Shown piece by piece: positions 1 to 8,514 of a DNA stretch of 64,000 nt. This DNA comes from Dehalococcoidia bacterium (GTDB taxonomy: Bacteria; Chloroflexota; Dehalococcoidia; SM23-28-2; HRBIN24). Position numbers and translations under genes: made by a program. The notes below the pieces were generated by a model, which worked only from the letters and a program-made list of their open reading frames with translations, made no database searches and had not been told where the DNA came from. Location: contig JANXAP010000018.1 of NCBI GenBank assembly GCA_025062275.1, positions 124,001-188,000 of the forward strand, read 5' to 3'. Each line of letters opens with the position of its first letter. Position 1 is the stretch's first letter.

Positions 1-1048
1 TCTTTTGCAGGTCCTCGGCCGACAGCAGGTCTCCCACCGAGACGCCCAGGAAGAAGTCGGCCCCCTCCATGGCGTCCGACAGGCTACCCCGGCGGCCCTC
101 TCGGTTGGTGTTTTCGGCCAGCCAGCGCTTGTAGGGGTCCATGTCCCGGTCGCGCCCCTCGTAGATGATGCCCGCCCTGTCCACTACCAGCATTTCCCGC
201 ACCCCCAGGGAGAGGAGCAGGCGGGCGCAGGCGTAGCCCGCTGCCCCGGCGCCGGAGATGACCACCCGCAGGTCCTCCAGCCGCTTGCCCACCAGCTTGA
301 GGGCGTTGCGCAGGCCCGCCAGCACCACCACCGCCGTGCCGTCCTGGTCGTCGTGGAACACGGGGATGTCCAGCGTCTCCTGCAGTCGCTCCTGGACGGC
401 GAAGCAGCGCGGGGCGGCGATGTCCTCCAGGTTGATGCCACCGAAGGCAGGGGCGATCTCCGTCACCGTCCGCACGATCTCGTCCACGTCCTGAGTGGCG
501 AGGCAGATGGGCCAGGCGTCCACGCCGCCGAATTCCTTGAAGAGCATGGCCTTGCCCTCCATCACTGGCAGCGCTGCCTCGGGCCCCAGGTTGCCCAGCC
601 CCAATATCGCCGAGCCGTCGGTGACGATGGCCACCGTGTTGGCCTTGATGGTGTAGTCCCAGACGCTCTCGGGGTGGTGGTGGATGTGGCGACAGACCCT
701 GGCCACCCCCGGAGTGTAGACGGCGGCCAGGTCCTGACGGGTGGCGAGGGCGATCCGGTTGCGCACCATGATCTTGCCGCCCCGGTGCAGGTCCAGGATG
801 CGGTCGGTGACCTGGTGCACCCGGACGTCGGGCAGGGCGGCGATGGCCTGCACCACCAGCCGGGCGTGCTCCTCGTCGGCGACGCGAATGGTGAAGTCGC
901 GGACGATGGTGCTGCCCCCGGCCTGGACGATATCGATGGCGCCGATGTCGCCCCCCGTCTGGCCGACGATGGAGGCCACTTTGCCCAGCATGCCCGGTCG
1001 GTTAGGGTATTCGGCCCGCACGGTGATGGTATAGCCGTCGCTCAGCAT
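1..1048 (-). CDS. ACT-domain NAD(P)-dependent malic enzyme, 3' end cut by window
   Basis: Oxidative decarboxylation of malate to pyruvate in the cytosol. About 349 codons are present and the gene runs off the left edge. The first ~80 residues form an ACT-like regulatory domain (starts MLSDGYTITVRAEYPNRPGM). The malic-enzyme core follows: AVYTPGVARVC near residue 109 (catalytic Tyr), MLFKEFGG near 168 (catalytic Lys), NLEDIAAP near 208 and HDDQDGTAVV near 232 (metal ligands), and a Rossmann glycine motif SGAGAAGYACAR near 266. The ATG is preceded by GGAGGGGGG, which supports the start. An N-terminal ACT domain is known in some bacterial malic enzymes and suggests amino-acid control; the ligand cannot be told from sequence. 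Pyruvate kinase lies at the far end of the window but is not linked. Confidence 0.93.
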   Translation of the reverse strand, partial: MLSDGYTITVRAEYPNRPGMLGKVASIVGQTGGDIGAIDIVQAGGSTIVRDFTIRVADEEHARLVVQAIAALPDVRVHQVTDRILDLHRGGKIMVRNRIALATRQDLAAVYTPGVARVCRHIHHHPESVWDYTIKANTVAIVTDGSAILGLGNLGPEAALPVMEGKAMLFKEFGGVDAWPICLATQDVDEIVRTVTEIAPAFGGINLEDIAAPRCFAVQERLQETLDIPVFHDDQDGTAVVVLAGLRNALKLVGKRLEDLRVVISGAGAAGYACARLLLSLGVREMLVVDRAGIIYEGRDRDMDPYKRWLAENTNREGRRGSLSDAMEGADFFLGVSVGDLLSAEDLQK

Positions 1049-1169
1049 CGCTGCCCCCCTCCATCGACAGCAACAGCATACCACTCAGGGACGTTATATT
1101 GGACGAAGGGGGCAGGAGGGCATCTGGCCGGTGCGTCCGCCCCCGACACCACACGGGAGGTGTTCGCTC

Positions 1170-1742
1170 ATGAGGCCCCCGGCCTATGCCCTGCTGGCCC
1201 TGGTGGCAGCGCTGACGCTGATGGTGGCCTGCGGCGGCGAGGAGTCTCCCTCGCCCACACCTCAGGCGGTGGCTGGCATCACACCCGCCGCCTCCTCGCC
1301 CACGCCCACCGCCACCGTCGCCCCCACGCCGACGCCGACACCCACTCCTCCGACCCCATCGCCGACCCCCACTGCCCCGGCTGCCTGTACCGCCCCGGCC
1401 GCCCCCAGCGGCCCTGCGGGCTGGACGCAGAAGGGGCAGGGCTGCGTCATCCTGCAGGTCCCGCCCGGCGGCGAGGTCGCTGTGGACGCCATGCAGCTTT
1501 CGGGCGCCAACATCGGCTGTGCCGGGGCGGGCAGCACCAACGGCTGGCAGGTGTGGCTGCCGCCCGGGGCCAGCGTGAACATTCGAACGGCCGTCTCCAC
1601 TGGCGGCGGGCCCACCACCATCGCCAGCGGCAACAGCGGCACCGCCGGCGGCTACTGCGGCACCATCTTCGTGCAGAATCCGGGATCGGCCACGGTGACG
1701 GTGCACGTCAACTGGAGGATGTGGTGCGCAGCCCCCTGCTGA
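1170..1742 (+). CDS. Small secreted lipoprotein with Pro/Thr-rich linker, function unknown
   Basis: A 190-residue predicted lipoprotein. The signal peptide (about residues 1-21) ends in the lipobox LMVAC. A low-complexity Pro/Thr/Ser-rich linker follows to about residue 75. The rest is a compact ~110-residue domain rich in Gly, Ala and Cys, containing WTQKGQGCVILQVPPGGEV and ending VNWRMWCAAPC. Several cysteines suggest disulfides outside the membrane. I do not recognise the domain. The ATG at 1170 has GGGAGG 9 bases upstream. A TATATT box at 1095-1100 could be its -10 element. The gene is convergent with the VWA gene, whose stop is 14 bases away. Confidence 0.75.
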   Translation: MRPPAYALLALVAALTLMVACGGEESPSPTPQAVAGITPAASSPTPTATVAPTPTPTPTPPTPSPTPTAPAACTAPAAPSGPAGWTQKGQGCVILQVPPGGEVAVDAMQLSGANIGCAGAGSTNGWQVWLPPGASVNIRTAVSTGGGPTTIASGNSGTAGGYCGTIFVQNPGSATVTVHVNWRMWCAAPC

Positions 1743-1755
1743 AGGGGCCGCGGCC

Positions 1756-4700
1756 CTAGCGCGTCAGCTCGCGGTAGAGCTGGGTGATGCGCGAGGGCAG
1801 CGACTCCACGTCGGGCACGACGGCGTAGCCCACGTCCTGGCACATCTGCTTCAGGTAGTCGTGCCCGTAGCGGTCCACCGTCAGGCAGAAGGGCACCACG
1901 CCCTTGCGCTTGGCCTCCACGAGGGCCATATGGGTGTCGTGGATGGCGTATTCCTTCTCGGTGCGGTCGCGTCCGTAGCCGTGGTCCTGAGGTCGGCCGT
2001 CGGAGACCAGGAACAGGATGCGCACCTTGGCCTCCACCTGCTCCAGCTTGTAGGTGGCGTGGCGGATGGCCGGCCCCATGCGGGTGGAGCGCACCGGCGA
2101 TATCTTGTCGATGCGCCGCTTCACCCGCTCGCCGAAGGGCTCCTCCAGCTCTTTGATGACGTAGAACTCCACGTTCTCCCGCCCGTAGCCCGAGAAGCCG
2201 TAGATGCCGTAGGTGTCACCGATGGTCTCCAGGGCGCGGATGAGTAGGACGATGCTCTCCTTCTCGACGTCGATGATCCGCTTAGGAGGCGAGAGCAGCT
2301 CCTGGGCGCGGCGGGACATCCACCAGGCGAAATACTTGCGCGGGTCATCGTCGAAGTCGTCGGGCGTCAGGCGGCGGGTGTGCTTGACGATCTCCTCGTC
2401 GGTGGAGGCGCTCATGTCCAGGAGGAAGGCCACGGCCACGTCCCGCTCCACCTTGTTGCGCCGCCAGTAGACCTTGCCCGGAGGCGAGACGCCTGCCTCC
2501 CGCTCCACCAGGTAGTCGATGACGGCGTCCATGTCCAGCTCCTCGCCGTCCAGCAGCCGCTTGATCTTGCGGAACAGCTCCGGCTTCAGCAGCTCGAACT
2601 GGCGGCGGGTCTGGCTGACCAGGGCCGAATAGCGGCTGAGGGTCTGGTCGAAGTAGGTAGCGGTGCCCTCGGCCACAGTGTATTCGACGATGCGGCACCA
2701 GCGGGGCTTGTAGTCCCCGGCACGGAAGTCCCACTCGTCGTAATAGTAGTAGCGCGGCTCGGGGGCCAGGGGCTGCTCGCCCGGGTCCGGAGTGCTGAGG
2801 CCCGAGGTGCGCCGACGCTCCCGCTGCTTTTCCTTCTGGGCCTCCTGCTCCTCCTGGGCCAGCTCCCGCTTTAGGTTGGTCAGGAACATGTTGGACGACT
2901 GCTGCAGGTCCTGCTCGCCCCCGTCCTGCAGGTCGATCTCCACGCTCTTCTCGAGAAGGGCCTTGATCTGCTCCGGCGAAAGGGGCGACGGAGGCTGCTG
3001 GCCCTGACGCTCCTGCCGCAGGCGGCCCAGGAGCTGGACCAGCTCTGGCTTGAACTCGCCGCGAAACTCTACCGGCTGGGGGCTATGGTAGGGCTGCTCC
3101 TGCCCCTGCAGCTGCTGGAACTGTTGCTCGCCCTGGCCGGCCCCACTCATGGGCGAGACCTGCGAGGTCTCGTCCTCCTGGGGGCTCTGCCAGTCCTCCT
3201 GGCTCTGGTCCATGGCCATGTTGGGGATGGAGGATACCAGGTCGTAGAGGCGAATGGTGGCCTCGGCGGCGTCCTCCACGGTGGCCTCGGGGCGCTGCAC
3301 GGCCTGCAGGACGGCCAGAGCCTCCTTCAAGATGGGCATGAGCGAGGGCGGCCAGGATAGCCGGTCGTATCCACCCAGGGAGGCCCGCACCAGGTTCTCC
3401 ATGAAGGCCTCCATGAGGGGCAGCTCCTCTACCGGTGGTCGCCGCTCCAGCTCCCGCTCCTGGGTGAGGCGATAGTCGCCACGGATGCCAGCGTACTCGC
3501 GCAGGATGCAGGCATCGATGCGGCTGTCCTCGACGATGGTGAACAGGTCGGCCGCCAGACGGCGGTTGTCGAACAGGTCGAAGAAGCGCTCCATGTCGGT
3601 GAGGGGCTGGCGGTGGCCGTCGTCGCCGTTCCGTTCTCGCAGTCGCTGCTGCTCCCGCTCCAGGCGCAGGGTGGGGAAGACGTTGCCCGGCGCCTCGAAG
3701 CGGAAGAGGAAGCTGCCGAACTCCAGGTGTCCCGCCTGGTGGGTGGAGTAGACCTTGTAAATGCTGAAGTTCCGCTCTTTTTCTTGGAACTCGTCCACCG
3801 CCGGGGGCAGGTAGATGGCTGTGCCCTCGGTGGTGGGGGTTTCGGCGCGCACCCAGCCGATACCCTTCTGGGCCAGCGCCTCGGCCGAGTGGATGGCCAC
3901 GTCGGCCCCTGTCAGGGCCTTGCAGTACATACGCAGCACGTCGCTGACCTTGCTCAGCTCCAGGCGCGAGGACAGGGCGTCCAGCATCTCCTCGGCGCGG
4001 CTGGACTCCAGGCGGAAGTAGGCCTCGCCTCCCTCCTGGTTGGTCTGAAGGACGAAGAGGCCCTCCTGGTGCCAGGCTGCCAGCTCGCTCAGCTTGAGCC
4101 GGGGCAGGACCTTGGGCAGGCTCTTGAGGAACTCCATGGCGGCCACCGGAGAGACGGGGGCCAGCTCCTCGGCCAGCCCCAGCAGGTGGCCGTGCAGCTC
4201 CGTCGGCACCTGGGCCAGGGCCCGACCGGCCTCAGCGAAGTAGGCGAAGGCCTGCCTTCCCTCCTCGCTGATGATCCTCCTGGCGAGGGCGAGGAAGCGG
4301 CTGCGCTGCTCGGGCTCCACCTGGGCCAGCAGTCCTGGTCCGCGCTCCAGGTAGGCCCGGGCGTCGGCCCACCCAGCGGCGGCCAGCTCCTCGGCGAAGC
4401 GGAGGAAGGCTAGCCGGTCGCTGCCCTGGAGGGGGCGAAGCACATGGGGAGCTACCCCCAGGCAGTGGGAGGCCAGGTCATATGACCGGTCGCAGAGGAC
4501 GTCCAGGAACCGGACCAGAACCGTGGCCTCGGGCAGGGAAAGGGTGGCGAAAAGGGCCGGACTGTGCTCGAAGAACTGGACTGCCAGAGAGGCGGAGCGC
4601 CAGGAGCCCTTGTAAAGGTGTCGGCCCAGGGCCACCCACCGGGCCAGACCATCGGCGCCGATGATGGGAATGGTGGCCGGGCTGGAGCGGTAATAGGATG

Positions 4701-5007
4701 CGGCCAGGGCCGAGGAGACGGAGGTCAGCTCCCGTCCGTGCCGCGCCCACTCCCAGAAATCGGCCCGCCCCAGCAATTGCAACATCTGGGGCGAGGCCAG
4801 ATAGAACTCGGCGGAGGCTTCCCAGGCTCGCCAGGCCAGTCGCGCCAGCTCCAGCCCTTCTTGCGCCCAGCGATTCAGCTCATCGGCGTCCATGCCCTCC
4901 GGCATCTTGGCCAGGGCGCGGCGGAAGTCGGCTGCCAGCGAGGGGGAGAGGGCAGCCAGCTCCCTCTCCAGATGGTCGAAGCCCGAGGAGGACACCTTCC
5001 TACTCAA
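1756..5007 (-). CDS. Large VWA-domain protein, NorD/CbbO-like partner of a MoxR ATPase
   Basis: A 1083-residue protein with a C-terminal von Willebrand A domain. The MIDAS motif DMSAST lies near residue 864 and the second motif [11 protein letters not shown] near residue 1000. The N-terminal ~450 residues are helical and Leu/Ala-rich without a recognised domain. The middle carries [17 protein letters not shown] and [15 protein letters not shown], a pattern seen in NorD-type proteins, followed by a charged Gln/Glu-rich linker. The start overlaps the end of the ATPase gene. The longest frame opens with TTG at 5007; a GTG at 4995 is the alternative. NorQ/NorD and CbbQ/CbbO pairs are ATP-driven chaperones that insert metals into or remodel a target enzyme. 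No nitric oxide reductase or RuBisCO gene lies nearby, so the client is unknown. Confidence 0.88.
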   Translation of the reverse strand: MSRKVSSSGFDHLERELAALSPSLAADFRRALAKMPEGMDADELNRWAQEGLELARLAWRAWEASAEFYLASPQMLQLLGRADFWEWARHGRELTSVSSALAASYYRSSPATIPIIGADGLARWVALGRHLYKGSWRSASLAVQFFEHSPALFATLSLPEATVLVRFLDVLCDRSYDLASHCLGVAPHVLRPLQGSDRLAFLRFAEELAAAGWADARAYLERGPGLLAQVEPEQRSRFLALARRIISEEGRQAFAYFAEAGRALAQVPTELHGHLLGLAEELAPVSPVAAMEFLKSLPKVLPRLKLSELAAWHQEGLFVLQTNQEGGEAYFRLESSRAEEMLDALSSRLELSKVSDVLRMYCKALTGADVAIHSAEALAQKGIGWVRAETPTTEGTAIYLPPAVDEFQEKERNFSIYKVYSTHQAGHLEFGSFLFRFEAPGNVFPTLRLEREQQRLRERNGDDGHRQPLTDMERFFDLFDNRRLAADLFTIVEDSRIDACILREYAGIRGDYRLTQERELERRPPVEELPLMEAFMENLVRASLGGYDRLSWPPSLMPILKEALAVLQAVQRPEATVEDAAEATIRLYDLVSSIPNMAMDQSQEDWQSPQEDETSQVSPMSGAGQGEQQFQQLQGQEQPYHSPQPVEFRGEFKPELVQLLGRLRQERQGQQPPSPLSPEQIKALLEKSVEIDLQDGGEQDLQQSSNMFLTNLKRELAQEEQEAQKEKQRERRRTSGLSTPDPGEQPLAPEPRYYYYDEWDFRAGDYKPRWCRIVEYTVAEGTATYFDQTLSRYSALVSQTRRQFELLKPELFRKIKRLLDGEELDMDAVIDYLVEREAGVSPPGKVYWRRNKVERDVAVAFLLDMSASTDEEIVKHTRRLTPDDFDDDPRKYFAWWMSRRAQELLSPPKRIIDVEKESIVLLIRALETIGDTYGIYGFSGYGRENVEFYVIKELEEPFGERVKRRIDKISPVRSTRMGPAIRHATYKLEQVEAKVRILFLVSDGRPQDHGYGRDRTEKEYAIHDTHMALVEAKRKGVVPFCLTVDRYGHDYLKQMCQDVGYAVVPDVESLPSRITQLYRELTR

Positions 5008-5881
5008 AGATGGAGTTCACCACCTCTTGGATGCTGCGCTGCACATCCCGATCGTCGGTCAGGGCCCAGACCACCGCCACCTGGCACGCCCGTCGCGGCG
5101 GGATGCCGCTGGCGATGAGCTTGCCGGCGTAGATGAGGAGCCTGGTGCTGACGCCTTCGGCCAGGCCATGCTCCTTCAGGTTGCGCACCTTCTCGCCCAG
5201 CTTGGCCAGGGCTTCGGCTACCTCCTTCGATACGCCGGACTCGTGCTCGATGATCTTGGCCTCCACCTCGCGGGGCGGATAGTTGAACTCGATGGCCATG
5301 AAGCGCTGGCGCGTGCTGTGCTTCAGGTCCTTGAGGGCGCTCTGGTAGCCCGGGTTGTAGGAAATGACCAGCAGGAAGCCGTCGCGGGCCTCCACCACCT
5401 GCCCCAGCTTCTCGATGGGCAGTATGCGACGGTGGTCGGTGAGGGGGTGGATGAGGACGGTGGTGTCCTTCCGCGCCTCCACGATCTCGTCCAGATAGCA
5501 GATGGCGCCGGCCTTGACGGCGCGGGTGAGGGGGCCGTCGATCCAGCGCGTAGTCTCCCCCTCCAGCAGGTAGCGGCCCACCAGGTCGGAGGCGGTGAGG
5601 TCTTCGTGACAGGCCACCGTCACCAGGGGCAGGCCGGTGCGAGCGCCCTCCTTGCCCGTCACGTCGCGGATGATGGTGACCGGCCGCCCCAGACGGTAGG
5701 CCATGTACTCGACGAAGCGGGTCTTGCCGCAGCCGGTGGGGCCCTTCAACAGCACCGGGATCTTCTGCTGATAGGCGGCCGTGAACAGCTCCACCTCGTC
5801 CGCCACCGGGAGGTAGAAAGGCTCCTCCTCCAGGACGTATTCCTCGATGGCGTATTGGCGGTAGGTGGTGCGGTCTTCCAT
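5000..5881 (-). CDS. MoxR-family AAA+ ATPase, NorQ/CbbQ-like
   Basis: A 293-residue AAA+ ATPase. Walker A is GPTGCGKT at residues 47-54, Walker B is ICYLDEI with the acidic pair at 131-132, and the sensor segment is [10 protein letters not shown]. The sequence matches the NorQ/CbbQ branch, including [20 protein letters not shown] and the C-terminal [15 protein letters not shown]. The ATG at 5881 was chosen because GGAGGAAGG lies 11 bases upstream, inside the end of coaE; a longer in-frame extension upstream would overlap coaE further. The stop overlaps the start of the VWA gene by 8 bases, so the two are almost certainly made together and act as one complex. Confidence 0.93.
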   Translation of the reverse strand: MEDRTTYRQYAIEEYVLEEEPFYLPVADEVELFTAAYQQKIPVLLKGPTGCGKTRFVEYMAYRLGRPVTIIRDVTGKEGARTGLPLVTVACHEDLTASDLVGRYLLEGETTRWIDGPLTRAVKAGAICYLDEIVEARKDTTVLIHPLTDHRRILPIEKLGQVVEARDGFLLVISYNPGYQSALKDLKHSTRQRFMAIEFNYPPREVEAKIIEHESGVSKEVAEALAKLGEKVRNLKEHGLAEGVSTRLLIYAGKLIASGIPPRRACQVAVVWALTDDRDVQRSIQEVVNSIFE

Positions 5882-5889
5882 GTTGTCGT

Positions 5890-6504
5890 TCACCTTCCTC
5901 CGGTGGACAGGCGGGCCTTGAGGCGTGCCCACTCCCGTTCCACCTGTCTGCGCGTGTCCTCCAGGTCGGTGTCAGTGTGGATGATGACCTGCGCCCGCCG
6001 CGCCCGTTCCTCCACGGGCATCTGGGCACGGACGCGGGCCAGGGCCTCTTCCATGCTTATGCCGCTGCGCTGGGCCGCGCGGCGTGCGGCCACCTCCGGC
6101 GGGCAGACGGTGACCCATACTTCGTCCACCAGGTCGTCCCAGCCCGCCTCCAGCAGCAGGGCCGCCTCCAGCACCGCCACCTCCACTCCTCTGGCAGCGA
6201 GCTCCTGCAGACGCTGTCGGATGGCCTCGCGGATGCGGGGGTGGGTGATGGCGTTGAGGCGTTGCAGTGCCTGGGGGTCCTGGAAGACGATGCTGGCCAG
6301 GCGGCGGCGGTCCACAGTGCCGTCGGCGGCCAGCACCTGGGTGCCGAAGGCGTCGATGATGTCCCGGTAGGCGGGGCCACCCGGGGCGTAGACCTGGTGG
6401 CCGATCTGGTCAGCGTTCAGGATCTCCGCCCCCAACTCCCGCAACATCTCCGCTACCGTGCTCTTGCCCGAGCCCAGGCCACCTGTGAGGCCGATGACGA
6501 ACAC
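5890..6504 (-). CDS. coaE: Dephospho-CoA kinase
   Basis: The last step of coenzyme A synthesis, phosphorylating the ribose 3'-OH of dephospho-CoA. The P-loop [12 protein letters not shown] is at the N-terminus, followed by the substrate-binding segment [10 protein letters not shown] and the lid region [11 protein letters not shown]. With the GTG at 6504 the protein is 204 residues and starts MFVIGLTGG, the usual length and register for CoaE. A longer frame from TTG 6564 would add 20 residues that the family does not have. It sits 8 bases upstream of the MoxR gene in the same direction, probably as a shared transcript of convenience. Confidence 0.92.
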   Translation of the reverse strand: MFVIGLTGGLGSGKSTVAEMLRELGAEILNADQIGHQVYAPGGPAYRDIIDAFGTQVLAADGTVDRRRLASIVFQDPQALQRLNAITHPRIREAIRQRLQELAARGVEVAVLEAALLLEAGWDDLVDEVWVTVCPPEVAARRAAQRSGISMEEALARVRAQMPVEERARRAQVIIHTDTDLEDTRRQVEREWARLKARLSTGGR

Positions 6505-6603
6505 CCCTTTGGGCCTACCCTTATTGAGATAAACGCCCCGACCGCCGTCGGGGCTCAAGTTCAATTGTAGGGGTGGCCGACAGGCACGTCAAGGCGAAGG
6601 CAG

Positions 6604-7605
6604 CTACCTTCTGGCTTCGGCCTCCTTCATCTCCCGCACCTTCTTGATAAGTAGCGGGACGACCTCCTTCCAGTCGGCCACCACCGCCCAGCGGGAGGCC
6701 TTGAAGATGTTGGCCTCGGGATCCTTGTTGATGGACACGATATTCTTCACCTGCGAGATGCCGGCCATGTGCTGGGACGCGCCCGAGATGCCCACGGCGA
6801 TGTACAGGTCGGGGGTCACCACCTTGCCCGTCAGCCCCACCTGGGCCGAAACGGGATACCAGCCCAGGTCGCAGGCAGCCCGAGAGGCACCCACAGCACC
6901 CCCCAGCAGCTCGGCCAGCTCCTCCAGCATCCGGAAGCCCTCCGGACCGCCCAGGCCGCGGCCGCCGGCCACCACGATGCGGGCGTCTTCCAGGCGCACG
7001 CCCTCCGCCTTCTGCTTGACACGGCCCAGGACGCGGGTTCGCACAGCGCCAGCGTCTATCCCCGCCTGGACCTTCTCCACCTCGCCCTGGCGAGACTCGT
7101 CGCGCTCGATAGGCTCCTGCGACTTGGCCCGCAGGGTGACCACCGCCGGAGAGGTGTTGAAGGAGTACTTAGCGTGGGCGTTGCCGCCATAGCACGGCCG
7201 GGTGACGATGATGCGTCCGTCCTGGACCGCCACGTCGATGGCGTCCATGGTCACGGCGGTGCCGAGGCGGGCGGCCAGCCTCGGCCCCAGCTCGCGGCCC
7301 GCCATCGTCTGGCCCAGGAGCACCAGCGCCGGGTTCTTCTCCCGCACCAGTCGCTCCAGCACCGGCACGAAAGCGTCGCCCTGGTACTCTTGCAGGAGAG
7401 GGTCATCCACCAGAAGGACCGCATCGGCCCCCTGGGCGATGGCGTCTCGGGACTGGCCGTCCAGTCCGGCCCCCAGGATGGCGCAGAGCACCCGGCTGCC
7501 CAGCTGGTCGGCCAGGCGGCGGGCCGCACCCAGAAGCTCGAAGGTGATGGGGGCCAGCCGCCCCTCCTCCGTCAGTTCGCCGAAGACCAGGATATCGTTG
7601 GCCAT
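6604..7605 (-). CDS. etfA: Electron transfer flavoprotein, alpha subunit
   Basis: The FAD-binding subunit of ETF, 333 residues. The C-terminal FAD domain is intact: RIVVAGGRGLGG, then SAQVGLTGKVVTPDLYIAVG and GISGASQHMAGI, which contact FAD. The domain end NKDPEANIFKASRW is also typical. The ATG at 7605 was chosen because AGGAGCAGGGAA lies directly upstream and the protein then begins MANDILVF. It follows etfB after 18 bases and so forms an etfB-etfA operon. The ETF would collect electrons from acyl-CoA dehydrogenases or similar flavoenzymes and pass them to the membrane iron-sulfur protein encoded upstream. Confidence 0.96.
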   Translation of the reverse strand: MANDILVFGELTEEGRLAPITFELLGAARRLADQLGSRVLCAILGAGLDGQSRDAIAQGADAVLLVDDPLLQEYQGDAFVPVLERLVREKNPALVLLGQTMAGRELGPRLAARLGTAVTMDAIDVAVQDGRIIVTRPCYGGNAHAKYSFNTSPAVVTLRAKSQEPIERDESRQGEVEKVQAGIDAGAVRTRVLGRVKQKAEGVRLEDARIVVAGGRGLGGPEGFRMLEELAELLGGAVGASRAACDLGWYPVSAQVGLTGKVVTPDLYIAVGISGASQHMAGISQVKNIVSINKDPEANIFKASRWAVVADWKEVVPLLIKKVREMKEAEARR

Positions 7606-7623
7606 TTCCCTGCTCCTCACCCT

Positions 7624-8424
7624 CTAGATGAGCTTGGCCTCGCGCAGGCGCTGGAGGAGGCGGTCCACCTTCTCCTCCACGGTGTCGCCCTCGATGAACT
7701 CGGTCTCGACCTTGGTCTGGGGCACATACAGGGCCTCGATGTTGACGCGGTTCTTGAGCTGGGAGGGGTCGAGGCCCAGGTCGGCCGCCGTCCATACCGT
7801 CACCTGCTTGCGGGCGGCCATCATGATCTGTCGCAGCTGGGGGTAGCGGGGCTCGCCCAGCTCGTTGGAGACGGTCACCACCGCCGGCAGGGGCGCCTCT
7901 ACCGTCTCGAAGCCGTCCAGCAGCACCCGCTCGGCCACCACCTTGCCATCCTGGACCTTCACGTCCTTGACGATGGTGATGCAGGGGATGCCCAGCAACT
8001 CGGCCAGGGTGGGCCCCACGACACCCATGTCCCAGTCCACCGCCTGACGGCCGGTGATGACCAGGTCATAGGGCGCCAGCTTCTGGATGGCCGCCGCCAG
8101 GACCTGGGCGGTGACCCAGTGGTCGGCTTCGGCCAGCGCCGGGTCGTTGATGAGGACGCCCTCGTCGGCGCCCATGGCCAGGCAGTGCTTGATGGCGTCG
8201 CGGAAGGACTCGGGCCCCAGGGAGAGGACGGTGATCTTGACATCGCCCAGGGCGTCGCGGATGCGCAGGGCCGCCTCGACGCCGATGGTGTCGAACTGGC
8301 TGGGGACGGGGGCTATGCCGGGCGCAGGTATAACCTTCTTGGCCGCCTCGTCCACCCGGAACTGGGAAGCCGGCGTCTCGGGGTCGGGCACCTGCTTCAC
8401 GCAGCAGATGATATGCAGCGACAT
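7624..8424 (-). CDS. etfB: Electron transfer flavoprotein, beta subunit
   Basis: A 266-residue ETF beta subunit. The N-terminus MSLHIICCVKQVPDP, the AMP/FAD-binding stretch DLVITGRQAVDWDMGVVGP and the recognition loop LPAVVTVSNELGEPRYPQLR match the family. The ATG has GAGGGG at suitable spacing. It lies between the membrane oxidoreductase gene (91 bases upstream) and etfA. Whether the ETF is bifurcating cannot be settled here; the absence of a partner dehydrogenase next door and the presence of a quinone-linked oxidoreductase favour a non-bifurcating, respiratory role. Confidence 0.96.
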   Translation of the reverse strand: MSLHIICCVKQVPDPETPASQFRVDEAAKKVIPAPGIAPVPSQFDTIGVEAALRIRDALGDVKITVLSLGPESFRDAIKHCLAMGADEGVLINDPALAEADHWVTAQVLAAAIQKLAPYDLVITGRQAVDWDMGVVGPTLAELLGIPCITIVKDVKVQDGKVVAERVLLDGFETVEAPLPAVVTVSNELGEPRYPQLRQIMMAARKQVTVWTAADLGLDPSQLKNRVNIEALYVPQTKVETEFIEGDTVEEKVDRLLQRLREAKLI

Positions 8425-8514
8425 GGCAGCCCCTCGCTCATGTGAAAAAGTTCACCTTGCAGTATAGCACCTGGCACGGGGGGCGCAAGCCGCCGCGGCC
8501 CGACCCCCAGCGTT

